Shown piece after piece: positions 47,159 through 56,555 of a DNA stretch of 64,000 bases. Numbering within the stretch: the stretch's first letter is position 1; every line of letters begins with the position of its first letter. Origin of the DNA: Paramoeba atlantica (taxonomy: Eukaryota > Discosea). The position numbers were made by a program, and so were the translations under genes. Below the pieces are notes generated by a model. It was given only the letters and a program-made list of their open reading frames with translations, ran no database searches and was not told the origin of the DNA. Location: positions 248,001-312,000 of the forward strand of contig CDRNVI010000037.1 of assembly GCA_977017575.1 (NCBI GenBank), written 5' to 3'.

Positions 47159-47267
47159 ATTTTTTTCTTCTATTATATTACTGTGTTCCTCTTTATATTT
47201 TCACTGTTTTTGTTCACTTTTTTTTCAATAATCGAGTGTAGAGCGGTAGTTTTACAACCACCGCAAT
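47051..47267. repeat. Tandem duplication of the family A left end (~108 bp x 2)
   Basis: TATTTTTTTCTTCTATTATA through the small hairpin ACAACCACCGCAAT is repeated directly, with the second copy at 47160-47267 practically identical. A recent duplication. Confidence 0.85.
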
Positions 47268-48405
47268 TATACCGCTCATAGAACGAATAATGTACCAACG
47301 AATTGTGATCCACAGACGATACCCGGAGGGTGTACGAAAGCCACACAATTCCATGATCGCGTTTTTAATCGCTTATTCAAGCGTCAATATAATGAGCTTC
47401 TTAGCGCGTGGCGACTTCGAAATAGCGTCCAGAAGGTTACTCGTGCGCTTGTTTTGCAATGGATTAAGGATGCACATGCACATGTATGGGCAAAAAACCA
47501 AAGCACTTTATTAAAAGTAGCACAAACTTACATTTTGCGACCTGCGACTGAGTACCCTTGGATTGAGTCAAGCGTTACAGTTGGCTCAAAAACTACTCTT
47601 GGAATATGTCCTGAACATGCCGTCTCACCCTCCTCAATTTCAAAAGGAGAAAAACTCACACAAGAATCCATTGTGGTAGAAGATAGTGCGGGCAACACGT
47701 CCCACTATGACAAAGAGTGGAAACGATTCCGCGGTCGAAAGCGATTTCTTACGACGCATGCTGTTGATACATTATGCGAAAATGTATTGCAGGCATACCG
47801 TCTAGCCCCTTCCGCAGACAAAAAGAATAGTTTGTTTTGAACACAGGAAAGACTCGATTACTTTTAGGTTTTCAGCGCAAACTGTTCAGTCAAATTTTCC
47901 CCGACTCACGAATTATTGCGGTGCTCTTTTTTAACAACCATTTTTTTTTCGTGGAACTCCGAAAGCATCTGTTGACAATATTTGATAGTTACGAGGATTA
48001 TTCTCCGATTTCTCGTCAAGATTTTCTTCAGTGCTTTCTAAAATTATTCTGTCCTCTTCTTGGTCACTCAATAGAGGATGTTCGTCTTCGACATGCTCCA
48101 GTCATGCAGCAGGAGCCTACGCTAAATGAATGTGGAATACATGTAGTGAACAATTTATGTTCATTCCTGTTCTATCCTGCCACATTCAGTAGGGTGAATA
48201 ATGTTTTGACCCGAAAGAATCTTTCTAAGTCATGGTGGCCGTGCGGACCAGGAATTCCATCACTTCCTGAAAAACAAAGTACTGACGAAGAAACCGTCGG
48301 AGCGCTCCGTGACTCAGATTCCGATTGTGAGTATACAATCAATTTGATAAAAGATGTGCAGTTTGAAGATGCGACCGCGGATGGATGGGAGCTGTCCGAA
48401 AATTA

Positions 48406-49305
48406 ATGACGGAGATGCAAATTCCTATCCAAAATAAGTTTATGTGCGCGCTATTATACTCAAATTTTACACTGATATTTTTGCTTGACTTCTGCTTGAC
48501 TTTAAGAAAATCTTCTCGAGTTCGTGGGGCTCTACTGCCGCAGGAATACGATCTTTCTCGAGCCCTGCGCAACGTTCCTAATCTTCGAACCACGTGGACC
48601 ACAGACAATTCTGCATGTAAGTGGATGGGGGTAAAATGTGATGCTGACCTACAGGTTATAGAAATCAAGTGGAGTTATATGGGCCTTGAGGGTACGGTTT
48701 CATGGCGAGATTTTCCTCGAACACTTCGAGTTCTTATCATGGGACAATCTGCAGCATGGTACAGGAATAGGCTCACAGGATCTCTATCGAGTCCTGATTT
48801 ACCACCGTTACTCGCAATGTTTAACATCGAATTCAACAATTTTAGCGGCGAAATAGCCCTAGAATATCTGCCAGCTAACCTTCTATCATTTGAAGTCGCA
48901 CAAAATTCCTTTGAAGGCACAGCATCAATTCATGCACTTCCTTTGACACTAATTAAGCTGGATCTTGATAAGAACCTTTTCTCAGGGCGGTTAAATTTAA
49001 TGAATTTGCCTTCAAAATTCGAACGTCTTCTCATGTCGAACAATATGTTCAGTGGGAGTATCGTTCTGACGCATCTACCAAACACGATATTGTACGTTGA
49101 TTTGTCAGACAACAATCTAAGCGGAGAAATTGATTTGTCCTCTCTCCCACCAGTACTCACTGATTTATCTTTACGTAACAATAACTTCTTCGGACACATA
49201 GACCTCTCTAATACGCCGGATTCTCTGTTACGGGTAGATCTTCTTGGTAACAACATTACTTCTGTGACACCATACCCATTCCCCGACATTTTGCTTCTTC
49301 GCTAA
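48406..49305 (+). CDS. Secreted leucine-rich repeat protein
   Basis: 299 residues from the ATG that overlaps the stop of the broken protease frame. A downstream ATG at 48442 would begin MCALLYSNFTLIFLLDFCLT, a clear signal peptide, and may be the real start. The cap is LLPQEYDLSRAL, TTWTTDNSACKWMGVKCD. About eight LRRs follow and the end is ITSVTPYPFPDILLLR, the same subtype as the genes at 1656 and 25997. No membrane tail. The gene lies immediately downstream of the broken Ulp1-like locus. Confidence 0.8.
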   Translation: MTEMQIPIQNKFMCALLYSNFTLIFLLDFCLTLRKSSRVRGALLPQEYDLSRALRNVPNLRTTWTTDNSACKWMGVKCDADLQVIEIKWSYMGLEGTVSWRDFPRTLRVLIMGQSAAWYRNRLTGSLSSPDLPPLLAMFNIEFNNFSGEIALEYLPANLLSFEVAQNSFEGTASIHALPLTLIKLDLDKNLFSGRLNLMNLPSKFERLLMSNNMFSGSIVLTHLPNTILYVDLSDNNLSGEIDLSSLPPVLTDLSLRNNNFFGHIDLSNTPDSLLRVDLLGNNITSVTPYPFPDILLLR

Positions 49306-49709
49306 TTGGGGATACGGGCATTTAAATGCAATCATTGCAATGCATTTGCATTCTTCCCATCTCCAACTCTTGTTTTGCTATTTGGCACAATATGATATTG
49401 TGCCCTCTTTCTTAGACACTGTTATTCACTCACTAGGTTTTTTTTGAATCCATTTTTTGTAGAATCCATCACCGCCATAAAAATGAGAAATAGAGAAACA
49501 CAGTACCAGCATATCTCTCTTTTGTTTAGAAAAACAGACATTTAGGTATTTTCTATAACCACAACCTCAGAACACATGAGAGAAAGAATATTACTACGTT
49601 GCACATTCATTCCTAAGATTTGCATTTCAGAGCAGTGAAACGACTTCAATGCTAGTGTATCACTACATTTTTCTTTTACCTGTGATTCTTCTCTCGGAAA
49701 ACCTCTATT
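49306..49709 (+). other. Intergenic spacer
   Basis: 404 AT-rich bases, no repeat family match. It should contain the start of the next gene, but no in-frame ATG exists between the in-frame stop at 49683 and the open frame. Confidence 0.35.
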
Positions 49710-51611
49710 GTGACTCGGCTGACCAGTACAGGCCATAAAAGTGATAGTGAAACACTTTTGCAAAATGTTTCCGAATACATCTCCCGGAGTGAAGATTTTC
49801 ATGGAAAAAAGAACAACACTGTATCTTCTACGCTGGAAGATCCTGCATTAGTGTCAAGAAAATTTGATAATAAATCTACGCTCAACACATTCGCTACTCA
49901 TACGGGGCGTTCACACGGAAGCGAAGCTCGGGCTATACACCCTCCCAAAAGCAGCCGTGCTTCTTTGAGGACACACCACAGATTTCTACATGGTCAGGTT
50001 TCGCGATGTGCGCATAAAAATTGTGCCGTCGAGAAATCTGTTTTTGACGTACAGCGCAAAGAGCCGAAGGGCAGGACCGGAGGAGTCCATCTTTCTAAGC
50101 TACCACAATCCAAGAAGAAAAATGAATACGGTCGAGGTACCTTGACAAAACAAAGAGAACGGTGTCATGCATCACGTAAACCTTGTCCTTCTTTAAAAAA
50201 CGGCTTTAGTTCAGGAGAAACTAAAAAGGTTGGTACGCGTCTTCAAGCGAGTGAAGTCTCTAGAAAATCAGACCGTGGTGCAAAATGTATGGTAAAAACA
50301 ACGAAAAAGAAAACTAAGAAATATGTAAAAGTAGACAGTTCATTGAAGGGCAAGCCAGAGAGTGTCCGAGCACAATCGAACGGTGATTCTCAAAATTCTT
50401 TTCTAGTAAATGCGCTACCCGATTTACCATGGACACCAAGCCTTGCAAATATCTCACAAATGTTATCAGAGTATTTCAATTCTGGCTCGTATAATGAAAA
50501 AAGCATTAGTACTCTGGAGCCTGAAGACAGCGTAACTACCTTAATGAATCATCATACTGTCTTGCCTCAAGGGCACTTAAAGGGTGCCCCTGCTCAAAAA
50601 AAGACCATATTGTCTTTACATTTTCCTTCTGGCAGTTCTTTGGTTTCTGATGCAGGTCTGTCAAGTTCCTACAATGCAGAGGAATCTCTAGATCGACTTT
50701 TAGATCAACTCTCCGAACTCAAACCAGTGGATAGCATCTCGTCTCTGGAAGAAGCCATGCAAGCTGATGGCTATCCAAGTTTGCCTGTCAATCGTAATGA
50801 ACAGGTGGGTCGCAACGAAAGGCTAGACTCCAGAAATGACGACGCTACCCGTCCATCGGTCGTATCGCAACCCTTACGAAGAACGAAGAGTCCAGTTCTT
50901 CAAAATTCTGAACTAAGCTACGATAGCGTTTTATTGGATGTCAGAAATCCCTTCACAGGTTTTAATTTGCTTGAATCGCCATCTTTTTACACCTCAAGTT
51001 TGTCCAATTTAACGAGTCTAAGCAACGCGTGGCTTGAAGAGAATCCCTATGAAGGAAAATCGTATTCCGATTCCGAGTTTGATTTAGAATCTTATTCCGA
51101 TGTTAACTTTCCGTTACATTCTACAGATCCTCTGTATTTTTCCGATAGGCCGAAGTCCCGTTCTTCTTTGCGAGGTGATGAAAAGGAAGCAGTCATTCTT
51201 ACCACGCCGCGTAGTCCTGCAGGAATGAACACAAATCCGGACTTTAGTCCAATACCATGGAGATGTAGTCATATAGAAAAAACGAATTCGACCTCATCGG
51301 TACGTGTTCCGTGGTCACTCTCTGGAACAAAATCTTATTTTAACCCAAATTTTCAGAGCGAACAAAGTCCTTTATCACAAAGGCCTGCGAATGTGAGGCC
51401 TCATAAGTCAAATTCCGGCAGATTAGGTGTAGATTCTTCTGTCCTTGGTGATAAAGTTGTCAGTGGCTGTGCTGTTTCGGACCAGAGTGAGAAAGAGAGC
51501 AAACAGGAAAACAGTGGTACACGAGAAACTCCTATCTCATCGCTTTGGACCTATGTTGAGCGAATACTGGAATGTTTCACATTCCTTTTTTGTAGGTGCT
51601 TTCAGCGTTGA
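49710..51611 (+). CDS. Ser-rich protein of unknown function, start uncertain
   Basis: The frame is open from 49686 and gives 633 residues if translation began at the GTG at 49710. The first in-frame ATG is only at 50289, which would give 440 residues. The upstream part looks coding: no stops over 580 bases, rich in Lys/Ser, with motifs such as KTTKKKTKKYVK nearby. So the true 5' end may be an unrecognised short exon, a non-AUG start or a lost start. The body is Ser/Asn/Asp-rich. The C-terminus is a Cys-rich hydrophobic helix (YVERILECFTFLFCRCFQR), a possible membrane anchor. Not recognised. Confidence 0.6.
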   Translation: MTRLTSTGHKSDSETLLQNVSEYISRSEDFHGKKNNTVSSTLEDPALVSRKFDNKSTLNTFATHTGRSHGSEARAIHPPKSSRASLRTHHRFLHGQVSRCAHKNCAVEKSVFDVQRKEPKGRTGGVHLSKLPQSKKKNEYGRGTLTKQRERCHASRKPCPSLKNGFSSGETKKVGTRLQASEVSRKSDRGAKCMVKTTKKKTKKYVKVDSSLKGKPESVRAQSNGDSQNSFLVNALPDLPWTPSLANISQMLSEYFNSGSYNEKSISTLEPEDSVTTLMNHHTVLPQGHLKGAPAQKKTILSLHFPSGSSLVSDAGLSSSYNAEESLDRLLDQLSELKPVDSISSLEEAMQADGYPSLPVNRNEQVGRNERLDSRNDDATRPSVVSQPLRRTKSPVLQNSELSYDSVLLDVRNPFTGFNLLESPSFYTSSLSNLTSLSNAWLEENPYEGKSYSDSEFDLESYSDVNFPLHSTDPLYFSDRPKSRSSLRGDEKEAVILTTPRSPAGMNTNPDFSPIPWRCSHIEKTNSTSSVRVPWSLSGTKSYFNPNFQSEQSPLSQRPANVRPHKSNSGRLGVDSSVLGDKVVSGCAVSDQSEKESKQENSGTRETPISSLWTYVERILECFTFLFCRCFQR

Positions 51612-51817
51612 ATGCTCTTCTTAAGTAGATTAGAGCGTTTGTGCAGTATTACTTCGTGGATAGGTTTCGCCAATACAGATTGCTGAAATTTTGCTTTTGA
51701 GCAAAATCAAAGGCGGTCATTGTATGACCTAGTAGTAGAGCATAAAATTTTTTAGTTAGAGCCTCACTGAGTTGTATTCTTGTAGTTTCTATGCTTGCAC
51801 ATGTGATAAGCTACTGG
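51612..51817 (+). other. Downstream spacer
   Basis: 206 AT-rich bases, presumably the 3' UTR of the upstream gene; nothing else is seen. Confidence 0.3.
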
Positions 51818-51909
51818 ACCCCCCACTAGTTATCTGTCACACCCCTACCCCTCTAGTTTCTGTCACCTTTTGACCAAAAGTAGTGACAGATAACTAAGGG
51901 AGGTACAGT
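51818..51909. mobile_element. Family G mini-element, 92 bp
   Basis: CCCCCCACTAGTTATCTGTC at the left is mirrored by GTGACAGATAACTAAGGGAG at the right. The centre has CACCTTTTGACCAAAAG. Fragments occur at 19986-20040. Confidence 0.65.
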
Positions 51910-51937
51910 ATATTGAACGTGTTCTAACAATTACCCC

Positions 51938-52215
51938 CCCAGTAATAGAATCAGTTTCGAGCCAAAATAGTTAAATCTCTGTTAGTGGGGGAATGTTTTT
52001 TTGTAGGAAAAGAGCTCTTTTACTCGTGAGTGCAATGATTTTCTGCCCAGCCAGGCCCGCAACTAAGCGATCCCCGCCCGCCCAATCACCCTCATCCTGT
52101 CCTCAATAACTTCTTTTCATTTCGCTTCATGAACTTTTCAAATGGACACTGCAAGTTTACCCTTTCTGTGGATGGCACAGGATGGAACGAAATGGCACAG
52201 GATGGCGCGGCGAGT
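51938..52215. mobile_element. Family E copy and GGCACAGGATG repeats
   Basis: CCCCCCAGTAATAGAATCAG, ATTTTCTGCCCAGCC and CGCCCAATCACCCTC match family E (to about 52095). Then GGATGGCACAGGATGGAACG and AATGGCACAGGATGGCG (52170-52210) are short direct repeats also found at 53935-54030. Confidence 0.55.
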
Positions 52216-52302
52216 CTAGTTTTAGGAATCTTCATCCTCCTAAGTAGCATTTTAAAATTGGAGTAAATTTTCGGATGCTCTTTTGTACTGTAGTTTTGCA
52301 TT

Positions 52303-53199
52303 GCGGTGGTTGTAAAACTACCGCTCTACACTCGATTATTGAAAAAAAAGTGAACAAAAACAGTGAAAATATAAAGAGGAACACAGTAATATAATAGAAG
52401 AAAAAAATATAAAAGGGGGCTCCGGTGGTCCAAAACTGAAAATTTTTTTTGAAAAAAATGGGGGGTCCATGGGGGGGGTCCAGGGGGGGGGTCCAGGGGG
52501 GGGGGCATGGTCGAGCAAATTTTTTCGAAAAAATTAGTTTTCGAAAAAAAACCGCAGAAAGGGTAGCCGGGGTCTTGGCGCGCATTTTCCACCCCCCTAC
52601 CCGGGGGTGACCCCCCCGCGTATCCGCAGGACGGGTCCGCCAAGTTCGGAATTTTTCGGAAAAAATTTTTTGAAAAAAATTTCAACTTGGCGAAAAAAAT
52701 GACAAAAAAAATATTTTTCCAAAATCGTTTCCCCTATTGTATTTTGATAGTTTGGGACCTACACTAGCTTTCTACGCAGTTGTTTTCGCAAGGTATCACT
52801 TCTTCGAACTGTGGTGCGCCCCTCAAAATGACCCATTTTTGACTAAAAAAGGTGAAAAAGTATTTTTCGGACCTAAAGGGGCATTTTTGTGTCGAAAGAA
52901 TGGTATGGTTGGAGTCGCATTCTCTACCCAATACGTTCGGTAGGCTTTCATTCATGCCTGCGAGTGATTTCCCACGCGCAAATGTCGGATTTAGTGCTCT
53001 GAGAGCAAAAATATGCGAAAATGACCCCATTTTTACCCGAAATTCGGCTATTTTTGGCTATAATCTTTCCGTTTTCCAGGCTAAATTTTCTTTTTTAGGC
53101 TCTTCGTTAAACGCGGCTGTAGTTTTCAACGCGAAGCGCGCAGCATGAGTGACTTCTAAGTTGAAAGCAACCACCGCGTTTAACGAAGAGCCTAAAAAA
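52303..53199 (+). mobile_element. Family A repeat, complete copy 5
   Basis: Plus orientation. The small hairpin is at 52303, all interior landmarks are present, the 98-codon frame is at 52852-53148 and the large hairpin at 53091-53199. Closest in sequence to copies 3 and 4. Confidence 0.8.
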
Positions 53200-53934
53200 T
53201 ATTGTTTGATAATTCATAATTTGGAGGTGTATTTACGTCACGAGTGGGGAGGTAAGTAAGCACAATCTTCCAGCTACCCTAATCTTCTCGTGCGAAAAAA
53301 GCGCGGTCGTAGTGATGATGAATTGAAGCAAACTAACTTAGACCATTTCATTGTTTATGATAAGAATTGTACGGAAAGAACGGCTTCTTCAGATTCTCTT
53401 CACCTCACTATCCTCGAGTCATGAACTCATTAGAACTTATGGGAGAGAAGCAACGTACTATAAAAAACGTTAACCACCGCGTTTAATGGAGCGACTACAA
53501 ACTTGTACTGATAGTTGTTACTGCTTATGAGTTCCTCCAATTCTGGTGCGCTTATGAGTTCCTTTTTCTAAGGCGAATGTTTTTGTACCCACTTTTCGCG
53601 AAGCGATCTTTTTATGCACAGAACCCAAATCCCAACGACCGTACGTCCCGCTGCTCTACAGACTCGCTCACTGAGCGGATAATCATTTTAGCGCCAGTAT
53701 CATTGTCAAGGAGAACCCGCGGCTCTTCGCGCCGCGGGCCCGATTTTTCGCGTTTTTATGGCTCGAATTCTGGTCTGGTACGCTTATGAGTTCCTTTTTC
53801 TCAAAACCGGGGAACTCATAAGCAGGAGGGGTATAGTGCTTGGAACCACCCCGTCTTTTCTTGTAAATGGGTACCAAGATCCACATGAAGACGAGCGCCA
53901 TAGGTGGTCATTGTGCCGAAAATCTTCGCTCTGG
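53200..53934. other. Gene-less spacer
   Basis: A short frame around 53295-53420 (RGRSDDELKQTNLDHF) is not identifiable. TTATGAGTTCC occurs three times (53525, 53552, 53785). CCCGCGGCTCTTCGCGCCGC (53717-53740) is a strong GC hairpin. No gene seen. Confidence 0.35.
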
Positions 53935-54042
53935 ATGGTACAGGATGTCACGAAATGGCACAGGATAGCACCGAATGGCACAGGATGGCACAGGATGGCA
54001 CAGGATACAGTAAAAGTCACATGATGGCACAGGATACAGTAA
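53935..54042. repeat. Short tandem repeats ATGGCACAGG
   Basis: Six or more units of ATGGCACAGG(ATGGCAC), then two copies of GGATACAGTAAAAGT. The latter contains the CAGTAAAAG end of family C, so a small family C remnant may be involved. Confidence 0.65.
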
Positions 54043-54302
54043 AAGTATTTTTCGGACCCCAAGGGGCCTTTTTGCGTCGAAAGAATGGTGTGGTTGGAGC
54101 CGTATTCTCTACCCAATACGTTTGGTAGGCTTTCTTTCCTGCCTACGAGTGATTTCCCACACGAAAATGTCGGATTTAGTGCTCTGAGAGCTAAAATACG
54201 CAAAACTGGCCCTATTTTTACCTAAAAATCGGCTATTTTTGGCTATAATCTTTCCGTTTTCTTCAGGTTTCCTGGCCAAATTTTCTTTTTTAGGCTCTTC
54301 TT
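54043..54302 (+). mobile_element. Diverged family A 3' fragment
   Basis: TTTTTCGGACCCCAAGGGGC through GGCTATAATCTTTCCGTTTT and TTTTTTAGGCTCTTC matches the right third of family A at lower identity and stops inside the first arm of the large hairpin. Confidence 0.7.
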
Positions 54303-54317
54303 TTTTTTCTTTCCACG

Positions 54318-54532
54318 ATTTTCTAGGGAATATTCAGACATAGAGATGATAATTCGAAGATCGTAATTTCTTTTTTAGGCTCTTCGTTAAACGCGGTGGT
54401 AGTTTTCAACGAGAAGCGCGCAGCATGAGTGACTTCTAAGTTGAAAACAACCACCGCGTTTAACGAAGAGCCTAAAAAAGAAATTACGATCTTCGAATTA
54501 TCATCTCTATGTCTGAATATTCCCTAGAAAAT
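54318..54532. repeat. Extended foldback palindrome, 215 bp
   Basis: The family A hairpin (54371-54479) is flanked by 53 bases on the left (ATTTTCTAGGGAATATTCAG ... GTAATTTC) that recur inverted on the right (54480-54532), so the whole forms one long hairpin. The 53-base arms are unrelated to family A. Confidence 0.9.
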
Positions 54533-54729
54533 CCTGGGCCGATAAGCAAGTACATCATTCGAAGCCCCCCTTTGCAAGTCGTATGAATTCTTTTCCAGTC
54601 TCAGCAACGGTACCCCATTCCACTGAAGGCAAACGAGACAACGCTAGGATAGGGGGAGAGTACTATTAGGTATAAAGAGGAAGTGCAGAAGCTGTATGGA
54701 ACTTTTTTGGCCTTTCCCATTTTTGGTTC
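54533..54729. other. Gene-less spacer
   Basis: 197 bases with nothing recognised. Confidence 0.3.
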
Positions 54730-54865
54730 TCAAATGGAGTTGCACGTTGACATGGCCATTCAGAGACGCATTCTCATTTTTAAAATAGCTTTCTCATTTT
54801 TCCTAGTTGCACGTTGACAGCCCAATTCTCATTTTTAGTGATTCTCAGAATTGTGACTTTTACTG
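54730..54865. mobile_element. Family C, right half only
   Basis: GTTGCACGTTGACA (twice), CCAATTCTCATTTTTAGTG and the end GTGACTTTTACTG followed by TA. The left half is missing. Confidence 0.65.
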
Positions 54866-54879
54866 TAACTGTATAGTGT

Positions 54880-55015
54880 TCAATGGACCATCGACGAGTT
54901 TAAACCCTCTTTTACTCATGGGTGCATTGATTTTCTGTCCAATCAGACCACGAGCTCAGCCATACCCGTCCGCCCAACTATTCTCGCTCCCTCCGACTAT
55001 CAACCCGTCCCCCAT
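54880..55015. mobile_element. Family E fragment
   Basis: TTTACTCATGGGTGCATTGA, TTTTCTGTCCAATCAG and CCGTCCGCCCAACTA match the middle of family E. Both ends are missing. Confidence 0.5.
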
Positions 55016-55063
55016 TTCTTGCACCTCCTGATCCGGAAGATTAAATCTATTTCTAAAGTGTTA

Positions 55064-55489
55064 CAGTGCGCCCAGTTAGTAAAGTCCCAAAACACGGTTT
55101 TCCCAAATAGTAAAGTTTTTTTTAGTAGTTACCTTTTTTTAGAGTTTTTCTCTTTTTCGAAGATTTTTGTGTAAAAGAAATTGATTTCATTTCATCTACT
55201 TTTTTTAAATTATGACAACGGACATTCGCATATAACTTGCGTTGAAAAGCGTTCCATTGAAAAGGACGAAAAACGACGAAAGCAGACGTTGTGCATGTCT
55301 CGAAAAGCGAAAACAAGGTTTGAAAATGCCTGAAAAACAGAGAAAGGTTTTCCCTGTGCTTCAACGACAATTGATTGACCATTTAGTAAAGTCCCAAAAA
55401 ACGGTTTTCCCAAACAGTAAAGTTTTTTTTAGTAGTTACCCAAAGTCGGTGGTAACTACTAAAAAAAACTTTACTATCTGGGCGCACTG
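55064..55489. mobile_element. Family D MITE, 426 bp, with a documented empty site
   Basis: Inverted ends CAGTGCGCCCAG and CTGGGCGCACTG, each with TAGTAAAGT inside, flanked by TA (55062-55063, 55490-55491). TTTTTTTTAGTAGTTACC occurs in direct and inverted copies. The duplicated locus at 38770 reads GTGTTAAGCC with one TA, the exact pre-insertion sequence. The open frame upstream of the LRR gene at 55653 runs through it only by chance. Confidence 0.9.
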
Positions 55490-55652
55490 TAAGCCGAATA
55501 AAAATGCAAGTGATGTCGCCTACGTCTATGAACTTATCCGTTACTCAAGGATTTTCGGGGTTTGTTTGAACACGCTATTTTTTCAAGTTTTTTATTTCGT
55601 GAGAAAGAGACAGCCGAAAACGCCCTTGGATAAGATTAATCTTGCTTGTAAA

Positions 55653-56555
55653 ATGTTTCCCTGCTTTTATTTCATGCTCATCATGACGTTAACGCTTCAC
55701 GTACATCTATCGGATACACAACAACCTTCAATCAAACGTCAGCCAACCGATCCTAGTTCAGAGTTTCCTGTATCGATTATTCGTGCCAGTAAAGTAAACA
55801 TGAATCTACCACAAGAATATGAACTCGCTCGATTTATTGAAGATATGAAGAATCCTGACCCTTCATGGAACACATCAACGCCTGCGTGTGAGTGGAATTA
55901 TGTACACTGTGATGATAGCCAACGTGTTACAAAACTTGATTGGAAATGGGTAAGAAAGACTCATAGATCCGCTCTGGTTGCTGCAGGAATACTAAGATGG
56001 GAATGGTTGCCTCGAACATTGCTTTCTTGTGACGTATACCACAACCTGTTTACAGGTCCAGTATCGCTTGATGTGTTACCACCTCTCCTTATTTCGCTGA
56101 AGCTATCATGGAACAAGTTTACCGGTTCATTGGACTTTGTTCATTTGCCGCCCATGTTAGAAGAACTCTGGTTAAACAAGAACGAATTTGAAGGGCGTGT
56201 TGACTTGACACAACTGCCACAGAATTTACGTCATCTGGACTTCTCGGAGAACAACATTTCTGGTCATCTTCAGCTTTCTTGTCTACCGGACAAAATGCGA
56301 TCTCTTAATTTGTCATCGAATCAATTTTCGGGATCTCTTTCTCTCCAACATTTGCCAGCCTCGCTTAGAGGTCTGGGCTGTTCCTCTAATTGCTTCTCGG
56401 GTTCAGTCAAGTTTGATTCTCTTCCGGCAGGAATGAAACTACTGTGTCTAGGGATGAATACAGATTTGTATGGTGAGATTGATGAGTCCCTTTTACCTAA
56501 GGAGCTGAAGACCTTGAATTTCCACAGTACAAAAATTGTGTATAAACGCGGATAG
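55653..56555 (+). CDS. Secreted leucine-rich repeat protein, duplicate B
   Basis: 300 residues, starting at the same ATG as the duplicate at 38932. The frame is open further up to 55242, but that part is mobile DNA. Signal peptide MFPCFYFMLIMTLTLHVHL, cap LPQEYELARF ... ACEWNYVHCDD, insertion KWVRKTHRSAL, then LRRs and DLYGEIDESLLPKELKTLNF. Differences from the duplicate include Trp for Arg in ELWLNKNEF, Gly for Trp in FEGRVD, Ile for Leu in NNISG, and Gly/Cys in LGCSSNCFSG. Several lie on the variable LRR positions. Both copies are intact. Confidence 0.9.
   Translation: MFPCFYFMLIMTLTLHVHLSDTQQPSIKRQPTDPSSEFPVSIIRASKVNMNLPQEYELARFIEDMKNPDPSWNTSTPACEWNYVHCDDSQRVTKLDWKWVRKTHRSALVAAGILRWEWLPRTLLSCDVYHNLFTGPVSLDVLPPLLISLKLSWNKFTGSLDFVHLPPMLEELWLNKNEFEGRVDLTQLPQNLRHLDFSENNISGHLQLSCLPDKMRSLNLSSNQFSGSLSLQHLPASLRGLGCSSNCFSGSVKFDSLPAGMKLLCLGMNTDLYGEIDESLLPKELKTLNFHSTKIVYKRG

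Larger units (their letters stand above)
44866..48406 (+). pseudogene. Broken Ulp1-like (C48) cysteine protease gene, interrupted by family A
   Basis: Left part (44866-45377): an N-terminal region and a segment RLTYSLSGIYIDVIRSGWVT resembling the Trp-x-x-Asp entry of Ulp1 catalytic domains. Right part (47268-48406): a helical region and, from 47837, AVLFFNNHFFFVELRK (His), LTIFDSYED (Asp) and MQQEPTLNECGIHVVNNL (Gln and Cys), the complete Ulp1 catalytic set. Between them lie two family A copies (45378-47267). Besides that insertion at least two other breaks occur, so it is a pseudogene. The homologous piece at 33840 indicates a repeated gene, possibly carried by a transposon. Ulp1 enzymes cleave SUMO-like tags. 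Confidence 0.65.

Noticed and set aside
46846-47231. Pro-rich and Phe-rich frames in family A
   Set aside because: They arise from C-runs and T-rich tracts in the repeat.
55242-55652. N-terminal extension of the LRR gene at 55653
   Set aside because: The segment up to 55489 is the inserted family D MITE, and the duplicate locus shows that the ATG at 55653 is the shared start.
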